From: Sphingobium faniae
Lineage (GTDB): Bacteria > Pseudomonadota > Alphaproteobacteria > Sphingomonadales > Sphingomonadaceae
Direction: 5' to 3'
Assembly: GCA_900100475.1 (NCBI GenBank)
Contig: FMTU01000005.1
Coordinates: 248,001-312,000, forward strand
DNA length: 64,000 bases
Part shown: piece after piece, positions 8,224 to 24,477 of the stretch
Layout of the letters: every line of letters begins with the position of its first letter
Numbering within the stretch: position 1 is the stretch's first letter
Made by a program: the position numbers and the translations under genes
The notes under the pieces: generated by a model
What the model saw: the letters and a program-made list of their open reading frames with translations, nothing else
The model's database searches: none
What the model was told of the DNA's origin: nothing

Positions 8224-8488
8224 GGCCTTGTGCGTCCCCCCTGCGTCTAGGGTTCCGATGGCCCCGGCGAAGGATCGCCGGAGTCCTTAAGTGGCGAACA
8301 GTACAGGCGACTTCGGCCTGATGTCCACATAAGGACGGCGGATAGGGGGCGGACATAATGCCCTACCGCATCAAGATCCTGTTTCTCCGGACGATGGCTC
8401 GCAGGTCCTTCATATCTCCCATGAGGGCGGCTTCGCCATGGCGCGCGACTGATTCCAGGCCGCCGGAAGAGGGCAGGGCCATTCAGGC

Positions 8489-8956
8489 TCAGTCGTCGAT
8501 ATCGGCCGCCGTGAACACTGGCACCGGCTTCACGGGCTTGAGCAGAACGAGGGGGATCAGCCGGTCGGTTTTTTCCTGATATTCGGCATAGGGCGGATAG
8601 ATGGCGACCATCACGTCCCAGACCGTCTGGCGTTCCGCGTCCTCCGGCTCGCGCCGATTCGCCTGATAGGCCTGGGTGCCGATCTGAACGTCCACCCTGT
8701 CGGCGGCGGCGATGTTGAGATACCAGGCGGGATGAGTCGGCGCGCCTCCCTTGGAAGCGCACAACACGATCTCGCCATTGACCATGCCGTAGATCAGCGG
8801 GCTCACTCTCCTGTGGCCCGATTTGCGGCCGACATGCCTGATGAGGCAGTTGGGCATGATGCCGCTGCCATTGACCGGCCCGAAATCGAACAGATGGCCT
8901 TCCCGCCCGCCCGATGTGAGATACTGGCCGAGATGCTCGTCCTGCCATTTCATCAT
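8489..8956 (-). CDS. Nitroreductase / deazaflavin-dependent oxidoreductase family (DUF385-like)
   Basis: 155 aa. The pattern MPNCLIRHVGRKSGHRRVSPLIYG followed by a KGGxPTHPAWYLNI block is the signature of the Ddn-like split beta-barrel family (F420H2-dependent quinone reductases and nitroreductases). Actinobacterial members use coenzyme F420. Sphingomonads are not known to make F420, so a different cofactor or ligand is likely here (inference). Two tandem ATGs are possible starts (8956, 8953). A 7-bp inverted repeat lies 34 bp upstream and may be an operator. Confidence 0.8.
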   Translation of the reverse strand: MMKWQDEHLGQYLTSGGREGHLFDFGPVNGSGIMPNCLIRHVGRKSGHRRVSPLIYGMVNGEIVLCASKGGAPTHPAWYLNIAAADRVDVQIGTQAYQANRREPEDAERQTVWDVMVAIYPPYAEYQEKTDRLIPLVLLKPVKPVPVFTAADIDD

Positions 8957-8989
8957 TGCCGATCGGCTCCTGTCCTCATCCTGTGCGCG

Positions 8990-9006
8990 CTAATCTAGCA
9001 GATTAG
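8990..9006. promoter_or_regulatory. Inverted repeat, putative operator of the nitroreductase-family gene
   Basis: CTAATCT-agc-AGATTAG is a perfect 7-3-7 inverted repeat of AT-rich character inside GC-rich DNA, 34-50 bp before the start codon at 8956. It could bind a dimeric repressor. The regulator is unknown. Confidence 0.4.
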
Positions 9007-9351
9007 ATCCCCGGCACAAGTTGCGCGCCCTGTTGGAGCCACCGCCATTACGACCTTCGAGCAGTCAACTGATGGCTACCAAGATGTTCAGCGACATATA
9101 GCCGAGCGAAGCCAGCCGTCGTTTGCAGTGCTGCCCGATCCATTTCATTTTCCCATGAAAAGGACCGCCCGAAGCCCCTCGCTTTTTCGTCAATCACCCA
9201 AAAGGGCTTGATCCGATGCGATAAATAGATGGTCCATCCGCCGACTGCGCTGATGCCTGCGCCGCGAGCCGGTCATATGATGGGCTGGCCTTCAACCGAT
9301 CGGGGAGCGGAAGGCATCACGGATAACTGGTGCCCCCCGCATCCGTGACAT

Positions 9352-9393
9352 GGACCCGGCTGTCCCCGCCACGAAGGTTTCGCAGCCGGGTCC
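9352..9393 (-). terminator. Perfect 11-bp inverted repeat downstream of tRNA-Gln
   Basis: GGACCCGGCTG (9352-9362) and CAGCCGGGTCC (9383-9393) are exact complements with a 20-nt loop. In the direction of tRNA-Gln it lies about 100 nt beyond the tRNA. It has no T-tract, so a terminator role is only likely, not shown. Confidence 0.35.
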
Positions 9394-9491
9394 GCTTGTT
9401 GCATGGAGACTGCACGGACTCACCGGGAATTCGCGGAAATCCGAGGCGGCATGACAATACCGCGAATCTGCTTTTGCAGTTTGAAAAATGT

Positions 9492-9565
9492 TGGATGCCC
9501 GACGAGGATTCGAACCTCGATTGACGGAGTCAGAGTCCGTAGTCTTACCATTAGACGATCGGGCA
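9492..9565 (-). tRNA. tRNA-Gln (anticodon CTG)
   Basis: On the minus strand the cloverleaf reads: acceptor TGCCCGA, D-arm GTCT-AATGGTA-AGAC, anticodon stem ACGGA with loop CTCTGAC (anticodon CTG), T-arm GAGG-TTCGAAT-CCTC, and 3' acceptor TCGGGCA. The next bases are T (discriminator) and an encoded CCA. All stems pair fully. Confidence 0.95.
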
Positions 9566-9718
9566 TCATGGCGAGGGCCTGCCCCGCTCGGAAAGGCGCA
9601 GATAAGCGCGGTTTCAGAGTCGGTCAAGCGGATTGTGATCCGTTCCAGCCGACTTTTACTCCGCCGCAATGCACCGGGCATCCGGCGGGGTTTTCATCCC
9701 TCCCTTTGCGGGAGGAGG

Positions 9719-9754
9719 GGAAGGGGCGCCCTCCTCATGGAAAGCGCCCCTTCC
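9719..9754 (-). terminator. Hairpin just after rpoC
   Basis: An 11-bp perfect stem (9719-9729 with 9744-9754, 14-nt loop) begins 10 bp beyond the rpoC stop codon in the direction of transcription. A second short stem (CCTCCC/GGGAGG) lies next to it around 9700-9716. There is no strong T-run. Confidence 0.5.
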
Positions 9755-9763
9755 TTCAAGCGA

Positions 9764-14020
<4,257 letters not shown>

Positions 14021-14065
14021 CTTTTCATTCCCTCATGAGGGCAAATCTTTGGGGCGGGGCAGGAA

Positions 14066-14094
14066 TGACCCTTGCCTGCGGAGGGCAAGGGTCA
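14066..14094 (-). promoter_or_regulatory. Hairpin in the rpoB-rpoC intergenic region
   Basis: TGACCCTTGCC (14066-14076) and GGCAAGGGTCA (14084-14094) form an 11-bp stem with a 7-nt loop between rpoB and rpoC. There is no T-tract, so it is more likely an RNA-processing or stability element than a terminator. Confidence 0.5.
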
Positions 14095-14103
14095 ATAATT
14101 CCT

Positions 14104-18270
<4,167 letters not shown>

Positions 18271-18370
18271 GCGTTTCCTGCCTTTTGTTCGTCGCATTTT
18301 TTCGCATCGCAGCGAAAATTCAGCCTGGCGGGACGAGTTTTCGGGCCAAATTCGACTCGATTCGCCACGC

Positions 18371-18404
18371 AAAAAAGTGCGGGCCGGGACTGTCCGATCC
18401 GCAC
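18371..18404 (-). terminator. Terminator-like hairpin in the rpoB leader
   Basis: On the minus strand, GTGCGG (18404-18399) pairs with CCGCAC (18382-18377), with further GC pairing inside, and a run of six T follows directly. This is a complete intrinsic terminator shape. It lies about 100 nt before the rpoB start, so it either ends the upstream hydrolase transcript or attenuates rpoB. Confidence 0.6.
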
Positions 18405-18539
18405 TATCAGCGTAGTGTTCACCCGTCGAACCCACCCAATTCCGCCGTAAACCGCGCGCTACCCGGTTCCGGACCCCGGTGGGATCGTGGGCCGATCCTC
18501 TCACCTGACATGGCGGGAGGACCGAATTTCTAAAAAAGC

Positions 18540-18568
18540 CATATAGGGCCAGCGCGGCGTTTTGTGAA
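18540..18568 (-). promoter_or_regulatory. Candidate sigma-70 promoter for rpoBC
   Basis: On the minus strand TTCACA (18568-18563), a 17-bp spacer and TATATG (18545-18540) lie just after the hydrolase stop codon. Transcription from here would give a leader of roughly 265 nt containing the hairpin 18371-18404. Confidence 0.4.
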
Positions 18569-18585
18569 GGGGCGGAGAAGCGATT

Positions 18586-19908
18586 TCAGGGATTCACGGT
18601 GGGAGTGACCTTTACGGGCGGGGGAGGGACGATCTTCACCGTCTCGAACCGCTCCTTGCGCCGTACCCCATCAAGGCCGTCCGCGACGTCCGCCTTTGCC
18701 TGGGCGACCGGCTGGCGTTGCACCATGCACTCGGCCGGATTGCTTCGCGGCGTCTGCGCGCAGTTCCACCGCCCCCGTTGCAATCCCGTCGCGGCATTGT
18801 GGATATAGGCGAAGGTCATGCTTTCCATCTGGTCGCCCGTCAGCGGAAGGGCGGTCGGTCCGGTCCCCGCGCGCCAGCCCATGATCCGGCATTCCGGACG
18901 CCCGGCGCAGAAAATCCGCGCCATGGCGGGCCAGCCATCCGGTGCGCTGTCCCGCGCCATTTCGACCAATATGCTCCTGGCCCCCGGCGCGACCAGCACC
19001 ACCCTGATGCCCGGTATCCCCTTGTCGTCGATCGCCTGCTGCGGTTGCGCCGCCAGTTCCGCCACCGTTCCGCCCGCGAGGAGCAATGGCGGGGCGGTCG
19101 TCTGCGCCCCCGGCGCGTTCCGATGCGCCGTGGAGAGGCGAGCGATTTGTGCGATCAGCGGCTCTCCTGTTTCGCCCGGCTTGCGGAAGGCGGGCGGCGT
19201 TCCCCACCATCCCTTCCACCGGAAAAACAGATGGCTGCCCACCGCCGTCACCTTGTCCAGACTGCCGCTCCAATAGGGGACCACCCAGTCGGTATGATAG
19301 TGCGTGGCGTAGCCCACAGGCTTGAACACCTTGCCTGACAGCGCCTGTTTCGCGATCCCCTGCGCCCGTCCCCAGGCGGTCTGGCTGTAGGTGCGCGCGA
19401 GCGCGCCGTCGCAGGTGAAGGTGAACTGGCATCCCGTCGCCCGTTCCTGCCCCTGAAAGACGACGCCGCACACTGTCTTGGGAAAGGCGGGATGCCGCAC
19501 GCGATTGAGCACCACCTGCGCAACCGCCCGTTCGCCCACCGCATCGTCGCCCGCCTCGTAAAGCTGGGCTGCGGCAAGGCAGTCGGTCGCGCGCGCCAGA
19601 TCGCTTTGCGAGCCGGAAAAGGCGAATGGCCGCGCCGCCGGATTGGGCGCGTGGGAAAAGGCGATGGCGGCGTTGATCGCCCGCGCCTGATCCCGGTCCA
19701 GTTGATACACCTCCACCGGCTCGACGGGTGGAGGAGGGCTATGGGGGCGGGGCATGCTCCTCGCCTCGGCCATGGCAAGGCGCGGAGCCGTCAGAGGCCG
19801 TTCCCGCGCTTCCCAGTTCGCGACGGCCACCGGCAAGCCGACGAACAGCATCAGCCAAAGGAGCCACATCGCCGGATGCGGCTCCTTTCGATGGAGGTTT
19901 TCCGTCAT
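18586..19908 (-). CDS. Cell wall hydrolase, SleB (Hydrolase_2) family
   Basis: 440 aa. One N-terminal membrane helix (about 14-30) anchors a periplasmic protein. The SleB-like domain lies around residues 108-225: CLAAAQLYEAGDDAVGERAVAQVVLNRVRHPAFPKTVCGVVFQG, then QFTFTCDG and ATHYHTDWVVPYW. Family members cleave peptidoglycan (spore-cortex-lytic enzyme relatives; the invariant Glu in YEAG is the likely catalytic acid). The C-terminal 200 residues are not recognised and include Cys residues that could form disulfides. It is followed 18 bp upstream by cysK on the same strand. It occupies the position before rpoB where ribosomal protein genes usually stand. Confidence 0.82.
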   Translation of the reverse strand: MTENLHRKEPHPAMWLLWLMLFVGLPVAVANWEARERPLTAPRLAMAEARSMPRPHSPPPPVEPVEVYQLDRDQARAINAAIAFSHAPNPAARPFAFSGSQSDLARATDCLAAAQLYEAGDDAVGERAVAQVVLNRVRHPAFPKTVCGVVFQGQERATGCQFTFTCDGALARTYSQTAWGRAQGIAKQALSGKVFKPVGYATHYHTDWVVPYWSGSLDKVTAVGSHLFFRWKGWWGTPPAFRKPGETGEPLIAQIARLSTAHRNAPGAQTTAPPLLLAGGTVAELAAQPQQAIDDKGIPGIRVVLVAPGARSILVEMARDSAPDGWPAMARIFCAGRPECRIMGWRAGTGPTALPLTGDQMESMTFAYIHNAATGLQRGRWNCAQTPRSNPAECMVQRQPVAQAKADVADGLDGVRRKERFETVKIVPPPPVKVTPTVNP

Positions 19909-19926
19909 GCCGCTACCGGCTTGCTC

Positions 19927-20844
19927 TTATTCCGGCAGGAAGTCGGGGACGGAGAGATAGCGTTCGCCGGTGTCATAATTGAAGCCCAGAACGCGGCTTC
20001 CGGCTGGCAGTTCCTTGATCTTCTGCGCGATGGCCGCCAGCGTCGCGCCGGAAGACATGCCGACCAGCATCCCTTCCTCCCGCGCAGCGCGCAGCGCATA
20101 ATCCTTGGCGTCGGCGGCATCGACCTGGATCACGCCATCCAGAAGCTGCGTATGGAGGTTGGACGGAATGAAGCCCGCGCCGATGCCCTGAATGGGATGC
20201 GGCCCCGGCTGCCCGCCGCTGATGACGGGGGAAAGCGTGGGTTCGACCGCATAGACCTTGAGCTTGGGCCACAATTTCTTGAGCACGTCGGCGACGCCGG
20301 TGATGTGTCCGCCGGTGCCCACGCCCGTGATGACGGCGTCCAGCGGCGTATGCGCGAAGTCGTTAGCGATCTCCTGCGCGGTGGTGCGGACATGCACGTC
20401 GATATTGGCGGGGTTCTCGAACTGCTGGGGCATCCATGAGTTCGGCGTCTGGTCGATCAGTTCCAGCGCGCGTTCGATGGCGCCTTTCATCCCCTTTTCG
20501 CGCGGCGTCAGGTCGAAGCTGGCGCCATAGGCCAGCATCAGGCGGCGGCGCTCGACCGACATGCTTTCGGGCATGACGAGGATCAGCTTGTACCCCTTGA
20601 CCGCCGCGACCATGGCGAGGCCGACGCCGGTGTTGCCCGATGTCGGCTCGACGATGGTGCCGCCTGGCTTGAGTTCGCCCGAAGCTTCCGCCGCCTCGAT
20701 CATGGCGAGGGCGATGCGGTCCTTGATCGACCCGGCGGGGTTGGAGCGTTCCGACTTGATCCATACCTCCGCGTCGCCGAACAGCTTGTTGACGCGGATA
20801 TGCGGCGTATTGCCGATGGTTTCGAGAATATTGGCAGCTTTCAT
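19927..20844 (-). CDS. cysK: Cysteine synthase A (O-acetylserine sulfhydrylase)
   Basis: 305 aa. A PLP enzyme that makes L-cysteine from O-acetylserine and sulfide in the cytoplasm. The PLP lysine is Lys41 in [10 protein letters not shown]. The substrate-binding TSGNTG loop is at 68-73 and the phosphate-binding GTGGHITG loop lies in the middle of the chain. Length and motifs fit CysK rather than cystathionine beta-synthase. Its start overlaps the stop of the upstream MFS gene by 4 nt (ATGA), so the two are translationally coupled. A role for the transporter in cysteine or sulfur metabolite export is possible but unproven. Confidence 0.95.
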   Translation of the reverse strand: MKAANILETIGNTPHIRVNKLFGDAEVWIKSERSNPAGSIKDRIALAMIEAAEASGELKPGGTIVEPTSGNTGVGLAMVAAVKGYKLILVMPESMSVERRRLMLAYGASFDLTPREKGMKGAIERALELIDQTPNSWMPQQFENPANIDVHVRTTAQEIANDFAHTPLDAVITGVGTGGHITGVADVLKKLWPKLKVYAVEPTLSPVISGGQPGPHPIQGIGAGFIPSNLHTQLLDGVIQVDAADAKDYALRAAREEGMLVGMSSGATLAAIAQKIKELPAGSRVLGFNYDTGERYLSVPDFLPE

Positions 20845-22145
20845 GAGGACTTCTCCTGGCTGATGTCCGCCTCCCTTATGTCGGGTGGGTCGAAGGTGCG
20901 TGCAAGGCGCAATTCGGGAAAGAGCCGCGCCCAGACAAGGGTGATGACGATAGCGCCGATTCCTCCGCCGATCACGGCCGCAATCGGCCCAACCAGCGCG
21001 GCGAGGAAACCGGACTCCGCTTCCCCCAGTTCGTTGGAGGCGGAGATGGTGAGTTGCGAGAGGCTCGACACCCGGCCCCGCATGGCGTCGGGCGTATGAA
21101 GCTGGATCAACGACTGCCGGACATAGACCGATATCATGTCGACGCTCCCCAGCGCGATCAGCGATGCGATCCCGACCTCCATCGCGATGCTGCGCGGCAT
21201 GAAGGCGGTGCAGCCAAAGACGATGGTGGCGATGCCAAAGAGGATCACCGCGCCCAGCATTTTAAGGCCGACCTCCTTCTTCATCGGTCGGAAGGAGAAG
21301 TAAAGCGCCGTCAGCCCCGCGCCAATGCCGGGCGACGCGGCCAGATGGCCAAGGCCCGTCGATCCCACATGCAGGATGTCGCGCGCATACATCGGCAGCA
21401 GCGCGGTGGCTCCCGCCAGCAGCACCGCGAACAGATCGAGCGTGATCGCCGCCAGCACCAGCCGATTGGTGCGGACATAGGCGAAGCCGTCCACCATCTG
21501 CCGGATTGGGTGACGCGTGGTGTCGCGCGGCGGTTGCGGCACCGGCCCGATCAGCATCATGCAGACAAGCGCGATGACGAACAGCGCCGACGCCATCGCA
21601 TATGCCCCCCATGGCTCGATGGCATAGGAATAGCCGCCCAGCGCCGGTCCCGCGATCATGCCGGTCTGCCAGACCACGCTCGAAATGGCGATGGCGTTGG
21701 GCAGCACTTCGCGCGGCACCAGATTGGGCGCGAGCGCGCTATAGGCCGGGCCGTTGAATGCGCGGGCGACGCCGACAATGCCCGCGATGCCGAAGATCAG
21801 CGGCAGGCTGACCCATCCTTCCCACGTCGCGAAGGCCAGCAGGCCGGAGGACAGCGCCAGCAGCGTCAGGGTGATCCGCGCGATCATGCGCCGGTCGAAA
21901 TGATCGGCGACCCATCCCGTCACCGGCGTCAGGAAGAAGAGCGGCACGAACTGGGCGAGGCCGATCAGGCCCAATTGGGCCGCCGCGCCCGATGTGCTCA
22001 TCGTTTCGCGGGCGACATTATAGGCTTGCCACCCCAGCACGATCATCATGCCATATTGGGCCAGCACCGCCGCGAAGCGCCCCGCCAGATAGGCGCGGAA
22101 ATCGGGAAAGTGGAGCGGATGCCGGGATGGGGAAGGGGGCGTCAT
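20841..22145 (-). CDS. MFS transporter (EntS/MFS_3-like)
   Basis: 434 aa with about 12 membrane helices. It begins [31 protein letters not shown] and contains the loop 2-3 pattern [15 protein letters not shown], as in the enterobactin-exporter-like MFS_3 group (EntS and related drug exporters). It is predicted to be an inner-membrane proton antiporter exporting small molecules. It is the first gene of a two-gene unit with cysK (4-nt overlap), which suggests a substrate linked to cysteine. The family otherwise gives no substrate. Confidence 0.85.
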   Translation of the reverse strand: MTPPSPSRHPLHFPDFRAYLAGRFAAVLAQYGMMIVLGWQAYNVARETMSTSGAAAQLGLIGLAQFVPLFFLTPVTGWVADHFDRRMIARITLTLLALSSGLLAFATWEGWVSLPLIFGIAGIVGVARAFNGPAYSALAPNLVPREVLPNAIAISSVVWQTGMIAGPALGGYSYAIEPWGAYAMASALFVIALVCMMLIGPVPQPPRDTTRHPIRQMVDGFAYVRTNRLVLAAITLDLFAVLLAGATALLPMYARDILHVGSTGLGHLAASPGIGAGLTALYFSFRPMKKEVGLKMLGAVILFGIATIVFGCTAFMPRSIAMEVGIASLIALGSVDMISVYVRQSLIQLHTPDAMRGRVSSLSQLTISASNELGEAESGFLAALVGPIAAVIGGGIGAIVITLVWARLFPELRLARTFDPPDIREADISQEKSS

Positions 22146-22253
22146 GCGCCTTCCTTAGCCGGGCTGCCTTGCCAACGGCAACCATAGGTCATGGAAAGGG
22201 AAGCAGTTATTCTTGATGCTCCCATGCCCCGACTATGGCGCGGGCCGCCGCGC

Positions 22254-22676
22254 TTATTCTTCGCGTCGCAACAGGATGCCGGTCACCGACCCATTGCGCA
22301 CCGAGCAGACGAACGGGATGGAAGCATCGGCCTCGGGCGCCACCACGCCTTCCACTTCCCAGCCGGTCGACATGGTGCTTGCGCTGGGCGTGCCGATGAT
22401 CTTCGCGTCCATGCCCGCCTGCGCGAGGGCTTTTTCCGAGCAGGCGTCGCGCGCCGCCGCCGCCGTCATGATGGAACCATAGCCGCCGGGCGAGCCATAG
22501 GGCTGGCGTTTCGCCTCCCGCTCGGCCTGCCGGTCGCTGGCGACATCGCTCAGGATCGCGGCGCCGACGGCGCGATGCAGGTCGCCATGACTCTGCGCGA
22601 AAGCGGAAGGCGCGGCCATGAGGCCGGCCATCAGGGTCGTCATCGTGAAAATCCCGCGCCGTGCTGCCATGGTCAT
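22254..22676 (-). CDS. Secreted hypothetical protein
   Basis: 140 aa. A signal peptide (about 1-28, ending APSAFAQ) precedes a small mature domain with two Cys residues (RDACSEKAL and PFVCSVRNG) likely to form a disulfide, and strands WEVEGVV and FVCSVRNGSVTGILLR. It resembles unannotated periplasmic proteins of sphingomonads. No function can be assigned. It stands alone, between the MFS-cysK unit and the HerA-like ATPase gene, on the same strand. Confidence 0.7.
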   Translation of the reverse strand: MTMAARRGIFTMTTLMAGLMAAPSAFAQSHGDLHRAVGAAILSDVASDRQAEREAKRQPYGSPGGYGSIMTAAAARDACSEKALAQAGMDAKIIGTPSASTMSTGWEVEGVVAPEADASIPFVCSVRNGSVTGILLRREE

Positions 22677-22743
22677 GCCGTCCTCCCTGTCCGAACCTTC
22701 ATGATATCGTCATCACCGGCGCGGGGGAAGGGACCATCCTCCG

Positions 22744-24372
22744 CTATTTGAAGAGGCCGCCCAATATGCCCCGGACCAGCTTGCCCGCGATCCCGCCGGA
22801 CGAGCGGCGGCTCGTTCCGCCGAAGACGGCGCGGCCCAGTTCATTGGCGACCTGACGCCCGACCGAGGATGCGGCGGAACGGGTCGCGGATTGCACCGCC
22901 TTGTCGATGGCCGAGGGGCGGGCGGCTTCCCGCGCGGCGGCGGCGTCGCGGCGGGCCTGTTCCTTCAATTCCTGCTCGCGCTGCTTTGCTTCGACCTTGG
23001 CCTGGGTCGCGGCGGCCTTGTCGGCTTCCACCTGCGCCTTGGCCGCTTGCGCGGCGGCGGCGGCGGCTTGCCCGCGCGCGGCGAGGATTTCCTGCGCCGA
23101 TTCCCGGTTGACGGCCGCGTCATATTTGCCGGTGCAAGGCGAAATCGACTGGATGATCGCGCGTTCCCTGGCATCCACCGGACCCAGCCGCGAGCGGGGC
23201 GGTGCGATCAATGTGCGCTGCACGATGCCGGGCGACCCATCCTCCTGAAGCAGGGACACTAGAGCCTCGCCGACCTTCAGTTCGGTGATGGCCGTTTCGA
23301 CGTTCAGGTCGGGATTGATGCGGAACGTGTCCGCCGCCGCCTTGATCGCCTTCTGGTCGCGGGGCGTGAAGGCGCGCAACGCATGTTGTACCCGGTTGCC
23401 AAGCTGTCCCGCCACCGCTTCGGGAATGTCGATGGGGTTCTGCGTCACGAAATAGACGCCCACGCCCTTCGACCGGATCAGCCGGACGACCTGTTCGATC
23501 TTGTCCTCCAGCGCCGCAGGCACATCGTCGAACAGCAGATGCGCCTCGTCGAAGAAGAAGACCAGCACCGGCTTGTCCGGGTCGCCCACTTCGGGCAGCG
23601 TCTCGAACAGTTCGGACAGCAGCCACAGCAGGAAGGTCGCATAGAGCTTGGGGCTTTGCATCAGCCTGTCGGCGGCGAGGATGTTGATATAGCCCCGGCC
23701 CTTGTCATCCACCTTCAGGAAATCATGGATGTCGAGCGCGGGTTCGCCGAAGAAATGCGCGCCCCCCTGGCTTTCCAACTGGAGCAGTTGCCGCTGGATC
23801 GCCCCCACGCTGGCCTTGGTGACATTGCCGTAGCGAGCCGACAGGCTGTCCGCATTTTCCGCGCAATAGGCGAGCATGGATTGCAGATCGCCCAGGTCGA
23901 GCAGCAGCAGCCCTTCCTCATCGGCATATTTGAAGGCGATGGACAGCACGCCTTCCTGCGTGTCGTTCAGGCCCATCAGGCGGGACAGCAGCAGCGGCCC
24001 CATCTCGCTGACGGTGGTGCGGATCGGATGGCCCTGCTCGCCATAAAGATCCCAGAAGATCGCCGGATTGTCGGCATAGCTGTAATTTTCGAGGCCGATT
24101 TCCCTGGCGCGCTCGACCAGCTTGTCGGCATTTTTCGCGGTGGGCGATCCGGCCATGGAAATCCCCGACAGGTCGCCCTTCACATCGGAAAGGAACACCG
24201 GCACGCCCAGCGCCGAAAAGCTCTCCGCTATGCCCTGCAACGTCACCGTCTTGCCGGTGCCGGTCGCCCCGGCGATCAGGCCGTGCCGGTTGGCGCGCCG
24301 CAGGTTCAGGCATTGCGCGATGCCGCCATCCTTTTCCGGCGCGCCCAATCCGATGAAAATGCCGTCGCTCAT
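22744..24372 (-). CDS. HerA-like ATPase, DUF853 (YjgR) family
   Basis: 542 aa from the ATG at 24372 ([10 protein letters not shown]). The frame extends upstream but only this start fits the family. Walker A is GATGTGKT (35-42) and Walker B is [13 protein letters not shown]. The C-terminus (about 430-520) is an Ala/Lys/Glu-rich coiled coil followed by a basic tail. DUF853 proteins are RecA-fold ATPases related to HerA and conjugative-transfer motor proteins. Their role is unknown; a DNA-translocating or repair role has been suggested from fold only. The upstream gap to degP holds a 17-bp inverted repeat. Confidence 0.85.
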   Translation of the reverse strand: MSDGIFIGLGAPEKDGGIAQCLNLRRANRHGLIAGATGTGKTVTLQGIAESFSALGVPVFLSDVKGDLSGISMAGSPTAKNADKLVERAREIGLENYSYADNPAIFWDLYGEQGHPIRTTVSEMGPLLLSRLMGLNDTQEGVLSIAFKYADEEGLLLLDLGDLQSMLAYCAENADSLSARYGNVTKASVGAIQRQLLQLESQGGAHFFGEPALDIHDFLKVDDKGRGYINILAADRLMQSPKLYATFLLWLLSELFETLPEVGDPDKPVLVFFFDEAHLLFDDVPAALEDKIEQVVRLIRSKGVGVYFVTQNPIDIPEAVAGQLGNRVQHALRAFTPRDQKAIKAAADTFRINPDLNVETAITELKVGEALVSLLQEDGSPGIVQRTLIAPPRSRLGPVDARERAIIQSISPCTGKYDAAVNRESAQEILAARGQAAAAAAQAAKAQVEADKAAATQAKVEAKQREQELKEQARRDAAAAREAARPSAIDKAVQSATRSAASSVGRQVANELGRAVFGGTSRRSSGGIAGKLVRGILGGLFK

Positions 24373-24397
24373 TGCCCGATGCTCCCTCCAAAAGCAT

Positions 24398-24451
24398 TGG
24401 GCCGCGCTTATCGGATCAGCCCGTAACAGACCTTCCGACAAGCGCGGCCCA
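24398..24451 (-). terminator. Large inverted repeat between degP and the HerA-like gene
   Basis: 17-nt arms 24398-24414 and 24435-24451 (12 perfect pairs, one mismatch, four more pairs) with a 20-nt loop. In the transcribed direction it is followed after 5 nt by TTTT. It probably terminates degP transcription. It starts 27 nt after the degP stop and ends 26 nt before the ATPase start. Confidence 0.6.
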
Positions 24452-24477
24452 TCATGATCCGCTTATCCTATACCGCC

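Larger units (their letters stand above)
8957..9491. other. Non-coding stretch before tRNA-Gln
   Basis: 535 bp without a convincing gene. It holds the inverted repeat at 8990-9006 and a GC-rich 11-bp inverted repeat (9352-9362/9383-9393) that would form a hairpin on either strand and may end the tRNA-Gln transcript. Otherwise nothing is recognised. Confidence 0.5.

Noticed and set aside
8363-8482. 39-codon frame on the minus strand just after the nitroreductase-family gene (MALPSSGGLESVARHG...)
   Set aside because: No ribosome site, several rare AGA/AGG/GGA codons, no recognised family. Kept out of the gene list.
9065-9190. Short minus-strand frame ending ...KWIGQHCKRRLASLGYMSLNI that faintly resembles a transposase C-terminus
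   Set aside because: Too short (about 40 codons), no start with a ribosome site, and no inverted terminal repeats around it; no support for a mobile element remnant.
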